From Peltaster fructicola (lineage: Eukaryota; Ascomycota; Dothideomycetes), in NCBI GenBank assembly GCA_001592805.2, contig CP051142.1:682001-746000 (forward strand): 64,000 nt of DNA. The letters are read 5' to 3'. Below are positions 44,773 to 54,981 of the stretch, piece by piece. The notes under the pieces were generated by a model. It saw nothing but the letters and a program-made list of their open reading frames with translations, was not told the DNA's origin and did not search any database. The position numbers and the translations under genes are program-made. Every line of letters starts with the position of its first letter. Within the stretch, counting starts at the first letter, position 1.

Positions 44773-45161
44773 GTCGTCCGAACGCACAATATGAGATACC
44801 CAGCTGTCGATTGACCGCATAATCTGCTCTTTTCGGGAATATGCATTGCTTTCCAAGATACCATTTATGCTTCTTGCATTACGATCACGGCCGCACGCCA
44901 ACATCCCATTGAATAGTCGTCTCGACAACGTCAATACTATACATTATGCTGCACTTTGGCTTGCAGTATTTATACAATCGAGCATCTCTTGTGCTCACAC
45001 GCGTGTTTTGCTCTCTCTAGCGAGCAAGTCGAAGGCCAACAACCTACGTTGCTGTCCATGATAAGAGCGCTCTAACCGAAGAGCTGATCATGCCATATAA
45101 CTCAGCCAGCTGAGCTGTCCATCCGGATTGTTCCTTCACCCTCCTTGAGATGACTCCCGAT
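44773..45161. other. Intergenic between convergent genes
   Basis: About 390 bases lie between the small-protein gene and the Rbd2 stop codon. They should hold both 3' UTRs. No further gene was seen. Confidence 0.6.
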
Positions 45162-46043
45162 TTAAGGACCTAACCTCTGTGTACTTCCAGCCAAGCCATT
45201 TGGAGTCGTCGGCGTGCCACTTGCATTCAACACACCGCCTCTACCAGGCCCGACTCTTGTTCCACCTGTGCTCGGCAAGATCCCGTATCTGCCATAGATT
45301 TTCTGGTCCACGCTGACATAGTTCGGTATTCTCCTCAATAGATTGAGCTTCTCTTCGACCCATCGGAGCAACTTCTCGGACGGTGCCAATATCCTCAACA
45401 CTCCCAAGCCCCAGAGATAGCCGATACAAAGCCCACAGAGATGGCCCAGAAGGCTGACGTGTGGTATCAAGAAGCTCGTGACCAACACTAGGAAGATCGG
45501 AGTCGACCAGGTTGGAATGTCGTATCCTGCTATGACCAGGCTAGGGTTCTGTCGATACGTCTTGATCGCCTCTATGCCGAGAAGGAGACATATCCATATG
45601 CTTGCGCCAACGACTGCGGTGTTCTGCCTGATCACGAACAACTCAATCACTGTGTATAGAGCGCCAGGCAGCAAGCTGAAACTGCCATTGAAGACGATGA
45701 GGGTGACTAAGGTACCGTTCTCGACTTCGAATCGTTCGAGGAGAGGGATGAGTGCGATTACATTGAGAGCGAAATGGAAGAAAGAGGAATGGATGAGCGT
45801 GTAAGTGTTGAGTCGTGATACTATGAGAAGTCAGTGTGAATCTGGTGTTCTTCTGCGCGTCCTACGTGTGTCAAGTCTGATCTCTTGTGGTACGAGGGCG
45901 CCCCATTGATCAAGGCCAGGATGAACGATATGCGCAATATAGAAGGCCGTCAATATTGCTGTCTCAATCCGAGTCGCAAGGGGCAGTCGCAGGATGAAGT
46001 TGCGTAATCGCCTTGTATCTGGCAGCGCAAAAGACGATGCCAT
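45162..46043 (-). CDS. RBD2: Rhomboid-type intramembrane serine protease
   Basis: This is a 278-residue Golgi/endosome-type rhomboid. Exons on the minus strand are 46043-45866 and 45820-45162, separated by a 45-nt intron (GTAGGA to CTCATAG). The chain shows six hydrophobic segments. The N-terminal half includes DTLSRLNTYTLIHSSFFHFALNVIAL, the equivalent of the rhomboid helix 2 region with its HxxxN. The catalytic Ser should be in VVGASIWICLLLG, and the catalytic His in LLGHLCGLCIGYLWG. The serine motif is GASIW rather than GxSG, which is usual for fungal Rbd2. The cytosolic end holds VEEKLNLLRRIPNYVSVDQK and YGRYGILPS, conserved in the family, then a Gly/Pro-rich tail. Rbd2 homologues cleave SREBP-type factors or other Golgi substrates in some fungi. 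Divergent from GAA1. Confidence 0.93.
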
Positions 46044-46260
46044 GTGAGTCGGGAACGATCCAGCGAAGAACAATCGTCTAGAGTATTCACATGGGAGGTA
46101 TATGTGAACAAATCTAGAAGAAATAAAATGGAAGGCTTCCTGGTGCCACGCTACAGCCGCGTCTGTGTCGTGTCTTTGAGGCAAGGGTCTGGGTGGGATT
46201 ATTACATGTATTCGAGCTTCAGCATCATCACCTTCATGTGCAAGCGCAACGCGTGCTGAG
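46044..46260. promoter_or_regulatory. Shared divergent promoter, RBD2 and GAA1
   Basis: Only 217 bases separate the two start codons, so the regulatory sequences of both secretory-pathway genes must overlap here. I did not recognise a specific factor site. Confidence 0.55.
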
Positions 46261-48222
46261 ATGGCGCTTTGTATGTTTGCTGCTCGATCTAGACGACAGG
46301 ATCGCTGACTGACCTTGAGTCTATAGCACAGCGTCTGCTCACCCTCAGACACTCGCCGATCCTACTACAGCTCCCGCCGTACCTTTCAGCACTATGCATC
46401 CTCGTCGGCCTGGCCTGGGTGCTCATACTGCCGCTGAACGAATACTCTCGTAACACATATGTCTCGGAGAATGCCATACTACCTGGACAAGTCCATACCT
46501 ACTTCGGTGGCAGCGAACATGACGTATTCCGAGCTTACAGACAAGAGGTTTGGCAACTATCTCAAAAGCAAGAGTCGGAGAGGATTGCTGGTCTGAGGGA
46601 TATCTTGCGCAGCATGGGCCTGAAGGATGCGGAACAGTCATATGAGTACAACATAGCCGGCGAAAGTGTGGCCGGCGTCAACGCGTACGGCGTCTTGCAA
46701 GGCCCTCGAGCTGATGCCACTGAGGCTATGGTGCTTGTTGCTGCATGGATTAACTTCAATGGTGATATCAACTACTCGGGTGTGGCACTTACGCTAGCAC
46801 TGGCAAGATACTTCAGTCGATGGAGTGTGTGGTCGAAGGACATCATCATTCTGATCCCGGCAGACAGCACATATGGCCCAATTGCCTGGGTAGACGCGTA
46901 CCATGCAGCTTCGATCACGCCGACGTCAGCTCGCAATATCAGCAGTCTGCCCATCAAAGCTGGAGCATTGCAAGCCGCAGTGGCATTGGATTATCCTGCC
47001 GGGCCATGGGGACAACGATTCGACAAGCTGAATCTCGTGTACGATGGCATTAATGGAGCACTACCAAACCTCGACCTGCTCAACACTGTTGTGGAGATCG
47101 CTGATCATCAGATGGGCGTCAAATGCTACCTCCACGACGTCTCACAGCATAGTGACAGCTACGTCGATCGACTGAAGACAATAGCTGCAGGCATTGTAAC
47201 GCAAGGCGTAGGACACGCAACTGGTCCTCATTCAGCATTCATGCCTTACCACATTGACGCGATCACGCTGAAGACAGAGGGAGACGGCTGGCACGATGAG
47301 ATGACGTTGGGCCGTGTAACGGAAAGTGTCTTCCGAAGCATCAACAACTTGCTTGAGCATCTGCACCAGAGCTTCTTCTTCTATATCCTGCTGAGCCCGA
47401 ATCGCTTCGTCAGCATTGGCAACTATCTCCCAGCCGCTATGCTTATAGCTGGCAACTTCACAGTCACAGCACTTGCTTTATGGGTTCTTAGTGGGAGAAA
47501 GACTGTCCCGCGGGTGACGTCTGAGACACCGGCGAAAGATATGAAAACCATTAAGATGGGTCAGGTCAAAGCACTGGTTCCGAAGGCTGCTCTGGAAACT
47601 GCTGAGAGAAGTGTCTTCTTGCCGGCTGTAGTGGTTCTCGCGGTGCATGCATCAAGTGCTGTGCCGCTCTATCTGATGAACAACACATCTGCCAAGGTAT
47701 GTGTAGCTCAACTAACTTGAATGCCGCTGACATCGATAGTGGGCGATTGCATCACTTGCTGCCATCGGCGTCTCGCAGTCCTTAACTGCTGTCTTGCCAG
47801 GCGCACTGCGAGGGACTCTACAGCAGTACCAGATCATACAGGCGATCTCGCTTCTCCTGCTTGGTGCGACACTGTCGATGATGGCCACTCTCAACTTCAG
47901 TCTGGCTCTCGTGATTGGCGTGCTTGCATCGCCGCTCTCGTTTGTCCGCCCTCTACCAAGGATGTGGCTGGGCGGGCATCCGAGCATCAAATGGGCGATC
48001 GTGCCACTTGCGGCACTTGCTATGCTCGCGATATCACCACCAGTGGTGCTAGCTGTCGCCAGTAAGGTCGCCGAGAGGGATGTTGCATGGTTCACGACAG
48101 AGCTTGCAAAAGGCTGGTCGGGTCAAGGGGCCATCACAAACCTGGTGATATGGTGTGTCTGGTGGCCAGCCTGGATGCTGGGCTCTGTCGTACTTTACAG
48201 CGGCTTCTACACCGTACAATAG
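46261..48222 (+). CDS. GAA1: GPI transamidase subunit Gaa1
   Basis: This 620-residue ER membrane protein is part of the complex that attaches GPI anchors to proteins. Exons are 46261..46270, 46327..47696 and 47740..48222. The first exon is 10 nt (ATG GCG CTT T); the introns are 56 and 43 nt. Spliced, it begins MALSQRLLTLRHSPILLQLP, then a membrane helix YLSALCILVGLAWVLILPL, then EYSRNTYVSENALLPG-like ENAILPGQVHTYFGGSE, the Gaa1 signature. A large luminal domain follows with the M28-peptidase-like fold (VLVAAWINFNGDINYSGVAL, KDIIILIPADSTYGPIAWVD) and GDGWHDEMTLGRVTESVFRS. The end has six or so helices, starting at YILLSPNRFVSIGNYLPA. Its stop codon is one base away from the stop codon of the convergent RPAP1-like gene. 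Confidence 0.96.
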
Positions 48223-48223
48223 A

Positions 48224-49477
48224 TCAGTCAGCCTTCCAGCGTCGTCCACCTCCCTGGCGCCAGAGCCATACAGCTTCTGTAGCATATGTCCTCGCGCTGA
48301 CGTGTCTTCCGCCATCGATGCCATTGCCCTCACTCTCAGCGACAAGCTGCTCGATGACATGCTGAGTCTCGATCTCGCGCCACAAACCACGAGCCAGCTC
48401 GCCCATGGTGTCCTCAGCGCCAACAGTGTTAGCACCAGGCTCTCCAGGATCCCCAAACTCGCCCTTGCCGAGTTTGTACAGGATCCTACCCAGAGTCTGG
48501 AAAGCGATACAGCGTTGAGGAGCGTATGTCGATCGTGATAGATGGGCCAACTCAGGAATCGTGTAGCCAGCAGCTTCTGGTGCGTCCGCATGGTGATGCA
48601 GGCCTGCAGAGACCGGAATTTCGCTCGCCGCACTTGGTGCTAGCAGCGCGCCTGAGAAGTCGAATCTTATGTCTCGCGGGCTGAGAGCGGATTGTGAAGG
48701 GTCGTAAGTGTTCTTACTTTTCGAAGCACGCATCCATTCTAGCTTGTCTGGTTCCGCTGGTAGCGAAGGGAAGTACTTGCTGTGCAGGTCGTCCAAGAAA
48801 GTTTCGGAGTTAGGATCGAGATCAGGTGGTTGTGGTGCTCGTGGGAAGTGAATGCTATCTTGAGGTGGAACATCTGGCTGCGTTATCTCTTCCTCTTCTT
48901 CGTCTACAGCGAACGTGACTTTCTTTTCCTGTCGAGGATGCTCGGAAATCGGTTCTTCTGAAGGTGCAGAAGTCTCGATTTCTCGTATATCTGCTGCTTC
49001 GTTGCTACCACTGCTAATGTCTGCACGTTGCAAGATTCGCTGAAGCAGAGCTGGGTCCATGGCGCCGAGCAGCTCCCGCCTGGCCTCTTCGATCTCCTCA
49101 GGCGACATGGACGCCAACCTGTCGCGATTCTCTTTATCGATCTGCGCCCTGTCAGACATGGCAACGTTGTCTTGTGCGGCCTTGTCGGCAGTATTTGACC
49201 GTGACTCCGGCATTTGGCTGGCGAGAGACCTTGAGTCGTCATCCTGCCTCTTTTGCTTGAATCGACTCTGAATCGTTCTCTTCGTATGTGCAGGAAAGCC
49301 AGTCTTGTTCTTCAGCGCAGGCGCTGTCGGTGGCGATGTGGTTGCCGTCTGACGTTCGAATACATCGCTAACGAAGCCCGATGGTACTGATACATCTGCA
49401 ATCTCACCACTCTGCGCATCCTCGTCGAAGGACAGCTCGAACTTCTGGCCAGCACTCATGTCGCTCGCCTTTTGCAT
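48224..49477 (-). CDS. RNA polymerase II-associated protein, RPAP1/Rba50-like
   Basis: This is a 417-residue single-exon protein of the Rba50/RPAP1 family, a factor for assembly and nuclear import of RNA polymerase II. The N-terminal part has GFVSDVFERQ and a basic FPAHTKRTIQSRFKQKR. The RPAP1-N motif follows as RDRLASMSPEEIEEARRELLGAMDPALLQRILQRA. The C-terminal signature is TPELDPNS-like PPDLDPNSETFLDDLHSKYFPSLPAE, LEWMRASKSK and, after it, RDIRFDFSGALLAP, with the end AGYTIPELAHLSRSTYAPQRCIAFQTLGRIL. The fungal form is shorter than animal RPAP1 (over 1000 residues), as expected. The first ATG gives MQKASDMSAGQKFELSFDED; the second Met at residue 7 could be the real start. Confidence 0.92.
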   Translation of the reverse strand: MQKASDMSAGQKFELSFDEDAQSGEIADVSVPSGFVSDVFERQTATTSPPTAPALKNKTGFPAHTKRTIQSRFKQKRQDDDSRSLASQMPESRSNTADKAAQDNVAMSDRAQIDKENRDRLASMSPEEIEEARRELLGAMDPALLQRILQRADISSGSNEAADIREIETSAPSEEPISEHPRQEKKVTFAVDEEEEEITQPDVPPQDSIHFPRAPQPPDLDPNSETFLDDLHSKYFPSLPAEPDKLEWMRASKSKNTYDPSQSALSPRDIRFDFSGALLAPSAASEIPVSAGLHHHADAPEAAGYTIPELAHLSRSTYAPQRCIAFQTLGRILYKLGKGEFGDPGEPGANTVGAEDTMGELARGLWREIETQHVIEQLVAESEGNGIDGGRHVSARTYATEAVWLWRQGGGRRWKAD

Positions 49478-50900
49478 GTGGTTTCAAAATAGGCTGATAC
49501 AATAAGCGAGACAAGGTTCCTAGTCTCGAAACAGCGCTACGCTCAGTTCGGACTGGGCTGCTGCCAAATGTCTTGCAGCACCGCAGTCAATCCTACATAC
49601 CTTCAAAGGCGTTCTCCTTGTGAAAGAGCGCACGCAGCTCTTCGCAGGCTGCGATCCGATCTAGCGATGCGCTCTCACCGCGCAGAACGCGTCATTACTC
49701 GATAAGGCACGAACACTGGGATGATGATTCAAGTCAAGCAAGGGTGCCGGCTACCGCCTCATGAGACCCGAGGACTAACAATCGATCATCTGGCGCGAGC
49801 ACATGTTCTGCATGACAGGCACGCAAGTCAGCCAAGACAGCCATTATCGGCATTCCGCTAGGATATCGACGAAGCTGGATTCGAATGCTGGATAGAATGT
49901 ACATCGACACCTGCGCAGAGGCTGAATCTCAAGAGGTGGACCTGAAGAATAAGGCTTTCAGATGGCGCACTACTTTACAGCCGCATAGCCAGGCAGATCT
50001 GCGCCCAGAGGCCAATGCTTGGAGGGCAGTTGAAAGTCATCATCGCCGCCCTGGCTCGGCGACAGGAGTACGCTGACCCCACCCGGCCTTTGAGGATCGC
50101 TGAGAAGGACGTTCGTTCGTTGGTCACTGCAGGATCTCATGTGCTGTGCTTTGGCTGCTGGGCCTTGCCTTTGCCCTTTGCGATTACCTACTGGGTCATG
50201 CTTCCCGGGATGAGGTGTTGCAGGCGAGCGAGCATAGGCCTCTTCCTCTCCCTGGGCCTTTCCTGCCTTGTCCCCTTCGGTCAGATTGTCTCTGGCGTCT
50301 GGCTCGCATCTGGTCGCTCGGTGGATGTGTGTGCGCGGAAATCAGAGTTGGTGCTTGCGTTGGCTGGCTTTCCTCGCTGGAGGTTGCGTTGCAATCCACT
50401 GCTCTACCCGCGCTGTTGCGTATTTTCTCTCATATCGTCGTCCATTTCTCTGTCCGCGTGAACCTCTCCTTTTCACACCTTCTTCCTGCCATCTGAGCTG
50501 CTGCGAGCATGCTGATTTCGTCGACTTGACCACTGCAATCATCGCAAATCGCCTCCAAGTCAAGACCAACCAAAGCGACTAGGCACGACGCACGCCGGTA
50601 CGGTATCTTTGAGCATATTCGCCTGCATATACAAGTGTTATTCGCAGTCACTGCCTTGTCGCAGTCTTGAGGTGTTGCTGTCGACGTTCGCAAGCTCACT
50701 TTTAGGCATTAAGCTCTGCCTTCGGATTGGTTGAACGCCAGCTTTTTGTTACAGGCAACGCAGCAGCACGCGCGAGAGATGCACGAGTGATTTGATGCCT
50801 GCAGAGCAGTGCTTTCTCGTTTGCTAGGAGTGTTGCCTCCGATATCTGCAGCATCATCAACATCCTTCCACTACGATTAGTTGCATCCACTTTCCAGCAT
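49478..50900. other. 1.4-kb divergent promoter region
   Basis: This lies between the RPAP1-like start (minus) and the HPC2 start (plus). Several overlapping short frames on the plus strand (49885-50580) have no recognisable motif. It probably holds two promoters and a long HPC2 leader, which could contain upstream ORFs or introns. No tRNA or repeat was recognised. Confidence 0.5.
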
Positions 50901-52701
50901 ATGGCGCTACTTGCGTCCTCCGACAAAATGCAGGTCGATCAAGCTGTGTCGGATGCAAGCTCTTCTCCGATCTCCTCAGCACCAGTTTCTCCACATCGCA
51001 ATGGTGTGGCCGACACCATCCAGGTTGCATCGCGTCCTCAATCTGTAATTCCAGGTGTCACTCCTTCAACTTCAGCCACTTCCGCACAGCCACAATCTGC
51101 CGCCACTCCACCTACATCTACACATACTACAACCACACCTGCATTGCCTGAAAAGCCAAAGCGAGCTAGAAAGAAGAAGGAACTCGGCCCTGATGGCAAG
51201 CCTATCGACGATGGCAAGCCAAAGGTCACGAAGCCACGGAAGCCCAAGGAGCCAAAGACCACCACAAATGGAGCGACAACGACTGCTGCTGCTTCACGGA
51301 AGAAGGTCAAGACTGAGGAGAAGTCAGTCGAGCCATCTCGACAGCCTACCATCACAGAAACGTTTGCAAGCTTCGTACCGAGTCCTATGGCAAACGTGCC
51401 GCTCAGCACAGCTCCTGTTCCACCTCCTCTATCAACCACACCGATTGCACGACCGGCAACAAGCGGCCAGAAGTACGATCCTGTACGTGGCATGACCATG
51501 GAGTATGCTCGCCCACCACCGCCTCTTGCCGCTCCAACACAAGTCAATCGCGCATCCGCCTCGCCGTCGATCGCTAGTCTCATCGATCCGCCTATCGTTA
51601 CTACTGCCATAACACCTTCCGCACTACATTCACCGCAGCGAGTCACATCGCAAACATCTGTCCACTCGCCACCACAGGCACCAACACAGGCTTCGCCTTC
51701 ACCGACGACATCGAGAGCAATGCCTGCAACGGATCCGGACACTGCGATGGACGTTGATAAATCGCCGGTCGTAAAGTAGCCACAAAATTGAGGTCAAGGC
51801 ATCCTCCTCTACCGCCACTCCGAAGGTCGTGGCACGCTCCTCACCACCGGCACATAAGGGCACAGGCAGTGGTCTCCTCTCGAGTAGTGATCTGTTCGGT
51901 GGCCCGTCCACCGGAGACGGCATCGAACGCAAAGGCGTTAACATCGACATTCAAATCAAACTCAACCCTCTCGGTGGTAACCACATAAACGTCGCCCAAG
52001 AGATCATCAAGAAGTACGGTCGTGATGCTATCAATCCTCGCGCAGCTGCACATAGGGAGCGCCTTCTTCAAGTCATGGCAGCAGCCAACAAGATCGAAGG
52101 TGCATCAGCTGACGACATGAGTATCGACCTCATGTCTGATGCAGGAGACGATAGCAACGTAGAGATGGGCGGCATGGACGATGGAAGCGCTGCAGATGGT
52201 GATAAGCCTCGTAAGAGACGCAAGAAGGTGGAAGAGTACGATCTAGACGACGAGTTCATTGACGACACCGAACTTGCATGGCAACAACAAGCAGCTGTCG
52301 CTAAGGACGGCTTCTTTGTCTATTCAGGCCCACTAGTACCTGAGGGCGAGGCTGCACGCGTCGAAGCTGCTGGTACTGGTGCACGTGGTCGAGGTGGAAG
52401 ACGAGGTGGTCGTGGCAAGGCTTCGACAACATCTACCCACGCTTCATTGGCCGAGAAGAAAGAGACTGTCACTGCTTCGCCTGCTGCCGCCAAGGGCCGC
52501 GGTCGAGCTCGTGCTCCTGCAGCACCGAGGAAACCTCGTCCTACGAAGGCAGAGAAGGAAAAAGCTGACGCTGAGAAGGCTCGCGTGGCTGCAGCTGCTG
52601 CTGATAGTGCAGCTACTACAGCGCCCACAACCACCACCATCACTGCTCCAGCACCATCGACAGCACCTGTACCACCTCCTTTAGCACCGCCGCCCACATA
52701 G
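50901..52701 (+). CDS. HPC2: Histone chaperone HIR subunit Hpc2 (ubinuclein-type)
   Basis: This is a nuclear protein of about 590-600 residues and a subunit of the HIR/HIRA complex that deposits H3.3/H4 outside replication. The N-terminal half is Thr/Pro/Ala-rich with basic motifs (PKRARKKKELGPDGK). The diagnostic HUN domain is in the C-terminal half: EEYDLDDEFIDDTELAWQQQ and KDGFFVYSGPLVPEGE, preceded by KGVNIDIQIKLNPLGGNHINVAQEI and followed by RGRGGRRGGRGK and an Ala/Pro tail. The frame changes between 51750 and 51793. One reading is a 40-nt intron (GTTGAT...TTGAG) joining DTAMD to VKASSSTATPKV. The other is a one-base insertion near the in-frame TAG at 51777, giving VVKSHKIEVKASSS. Both keep the rest in frame. 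The start is the first ATG, with a second Met at 50928. Confidence 0.9.
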
Positions 52702-52922
52702 AGCACTATCAATGCCACAACATGAGTGCACACCGTTGCGAAAATGGCTTGCTGGTGGTGTTTTCCGAAGAGCATTGTTATGAAACATTCTGACACGCGA
52801 ACACAACGCGGTCCTGCAGCTAGATAACGATGCTATACCACCTTTCACAAGCTGGCATGTATATGTATGCTGCCTGTACATTATTGGAACTTGATGATAC
52901 AACGCTCTCTCTTGCGTGCTTG

Positions 52923-54831
52923 CTACATTTGTGGATTGTGATGTACAATGTGTTGTGATACATGCAGCGTCAGTGATGCCGTGATTGATCTCTGACTCGT
53001 GGCCGTCACTCCCAGCTTGTGTATTTCATGCTGTAGTGAGCGACGTGCACCCATACTCCTTATTTTTCCCGGGCTTGCTGACTTCCTGCGGTGCGCGCTG
53101 AGCCGTTGCTGATCCTCGTTCGCGGACAGTCCCTGCGTTTGCGTTTGCGTCGCAGGTGTTGTACTGTCAGCTTCTGCAGGCCTTGGCTTCTGCGTAGACT
53201 CATTGCTGCTGGTGCCGTTACCTCCAGCAGTTTCATGGAAGCGCTCATGAGCTGCACGTATCTCTTCACTGGTAGGATGTTGTGTGGACTCTGCAAGCAG
53301 TTCAATCTCTTCCTCTTCCGTCAACTGAGCAGGTGATTTATTGATCGGCTCAGGCTGCTCTTCTTCTTTCGTGAAGAAAGCATCCTCATACGCTTTCAGA
53401 CTCGGCTTCTCGCCTTGCCCGGCATTTTGCTCGCTGGCAACATTGGCCTCTTCAGAGTGGTTGACAGCATCTGTATATTTGGTGGTCTCCTCGACTGGAG
53501 CGTCGTTCGCTGCTGCTTCAGACGTATTGTGTCGCAAGGAGTGCTCCAGGAGATCAATCTCTTGCTGCGAAAGGCTTTGACTTGCGTTCTGCTCCTGCGA
53601 GATGCCGGTCAAATCTGTCAATGCCTCGTCATTCTCGTAAAACAATTGCTCAGTATCGTCGTTCTCTTGTCGAGATGCTGCAAGCTGCTCTGTGGGAGCC
53701 TCCTGTGCATATAAGGCCACTTCCTCTGGTGTCAGCACATCATCATCTTCGTCTTCATCTCGATCCTCTAATGCCGAACGGCTCTTTAATCGCTTCGACG
53801 CTTGTATCTCATCTTTCGTAGGAACTCTAAGACCTTGTGCTGGCGAGAAGTCGATTGCACCTGCGTTCGCTCGTTCTAATCTCAGGCGTTGTCCTGCTTC
53901 ACCGGCTTGTCCAAGCGCTCCAGCGATAACCGAGACAGAGCGAAGACTGTCGTCGTTTGCAGGGATGGGGTATGTGACCCATGTCGGATTCACATCTGTA
54001 TCGATTATACCGATTGTCGGAATGTTGTGCTGGCCACACTCGTGCAACAATATGTAGTTCTCCAGTGGATTAAGACAGACGACAAGATCTGGCTTCAGAG
54101 CTGCTCGCTGTGGTAGCTGACTCTCAAAGCCAAGAAGATCCTCGTCCAACTCATTGACCACCTTCTTGGCGCATTTCCCAAGGATCTGCTGTGAGTTGGT
54201 CAAGGTTCCTGGTATCCACTTGTCGAAAAGATGACATCCTCCAGCCATCGCCGCTGCTCGAACCACGGGTAATGCTTGTCCATCTCTCGTGCCGACAAAT
54301 AGTATGATACCTCCCTTGGCAGCGACTCCAGAAACGATCTTACACGCTCTTCGCAGATGTGATGCCGTCACGTCTAAACTGATCACATGTATCGCATCGT
54401 GTGCTTGACCCCAAGTACCGAAAATATATCGCGCGTTGGCAGGGTGCCACAGGGATGTTCGGTGGCCGAGATGTGTCTGTGATGCTAGGAGGAGTTCGAG
54501 GGTGATGTCTTCTGGCCGAGGAGGGCGTTTCACAAGATTGTTGGGTTTGTAATGAGGTGTAATCTTGGCACCAACATTGCCTGTCAATGCTCGCTGATGT
54601 TGGAAGAACTCCCAATCAGCGGTGATCTTGTCGTGAGACTCATGTATATCGGCGGGTTCTGCTGCTTGCGCAGTTCTACGAGTCGTGTTCGATAGTGTCC
54701 GTCGCCATTGTCTGATGGAGATTGTAGTCGCGGGCCTGGCTATTGCTGACCGGCCTGAGGAGATGTCAGCATCGTCACATTCATCGACAAGTGTACATAC
54801 CGTGCCGAAGAGCAAGAGATCGTGTGATCAT
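52923..54831 (-). CDS. MRP4: Mitochondrial small-subunit ribosomal protein uS2m (Mrp4)
   Basis: This is a 620-residue mitoribosomal protein of the bacterial S2 family. Exons on the minus strand are 54831-54801 and 54754-52923, with a 46-nt intron (GTATGT to TCCTCAG). The spliced start MITRSLALRHGRSAIARP is a good mitochondrial presequence. The S2 core covers about residues 70-310: LLLASQTHLGHRTSLWHP, RYIFGTWGQAHDAIHVISLD, IILFVGTRDGQALPVVRAAA, DKWIPGTLTN, PDLVVCLNPLENYILLHECG and IPTIGIIDTDVNP. After GLRVPTKDEIQ an acidic, Glu/Ala/Thr-rich tail of about 270 residues follows, with no fold I recognise. Bacterial S2 is about 240 residues, and such tails are common in fungal uS2m. It shares a 150-base promoter with the next gene. 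Confidence 0.95.
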
Positions 54832-54981
54832 TGCTGCATAGGAGGGAATGCTGTGATCGCTAGAGACATTTGATCTATCCAGTCGAAAGTCTTGGCATTC
54901 CCGCGGGCTTTGCATAGCTACAGCCAGCTCGCTCATACAGGAGCCATTGACACATGCACACCTCAAACACGGCAGACCTTC
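54832..54981. promoter_or_regulatory. Shared divergent promoter, uS2m and putative mitochondrial protein
   Basis: These 150 bases separate the uS2m start and the ATG of the next plus-strand gene. Joint regulation of two mitochondrial genes is inferred from spacing. The plus-strand frame is open through most of it but only with a TTG. Confidence 0.5.

Noticed and set aside
49861-49960. Possible tRNA T-loop-like GGATTCGAATGC
   Set aside because: No matching acceptor stem, D arm or anticodon arm could be folded around it.
51038-51742. 234-codon Gly/Val-rich minus-strand frame over HPC2
   Set aside because: It arises from the Pro/Thr/Ala-rich HPC2 sequence on the other strand.
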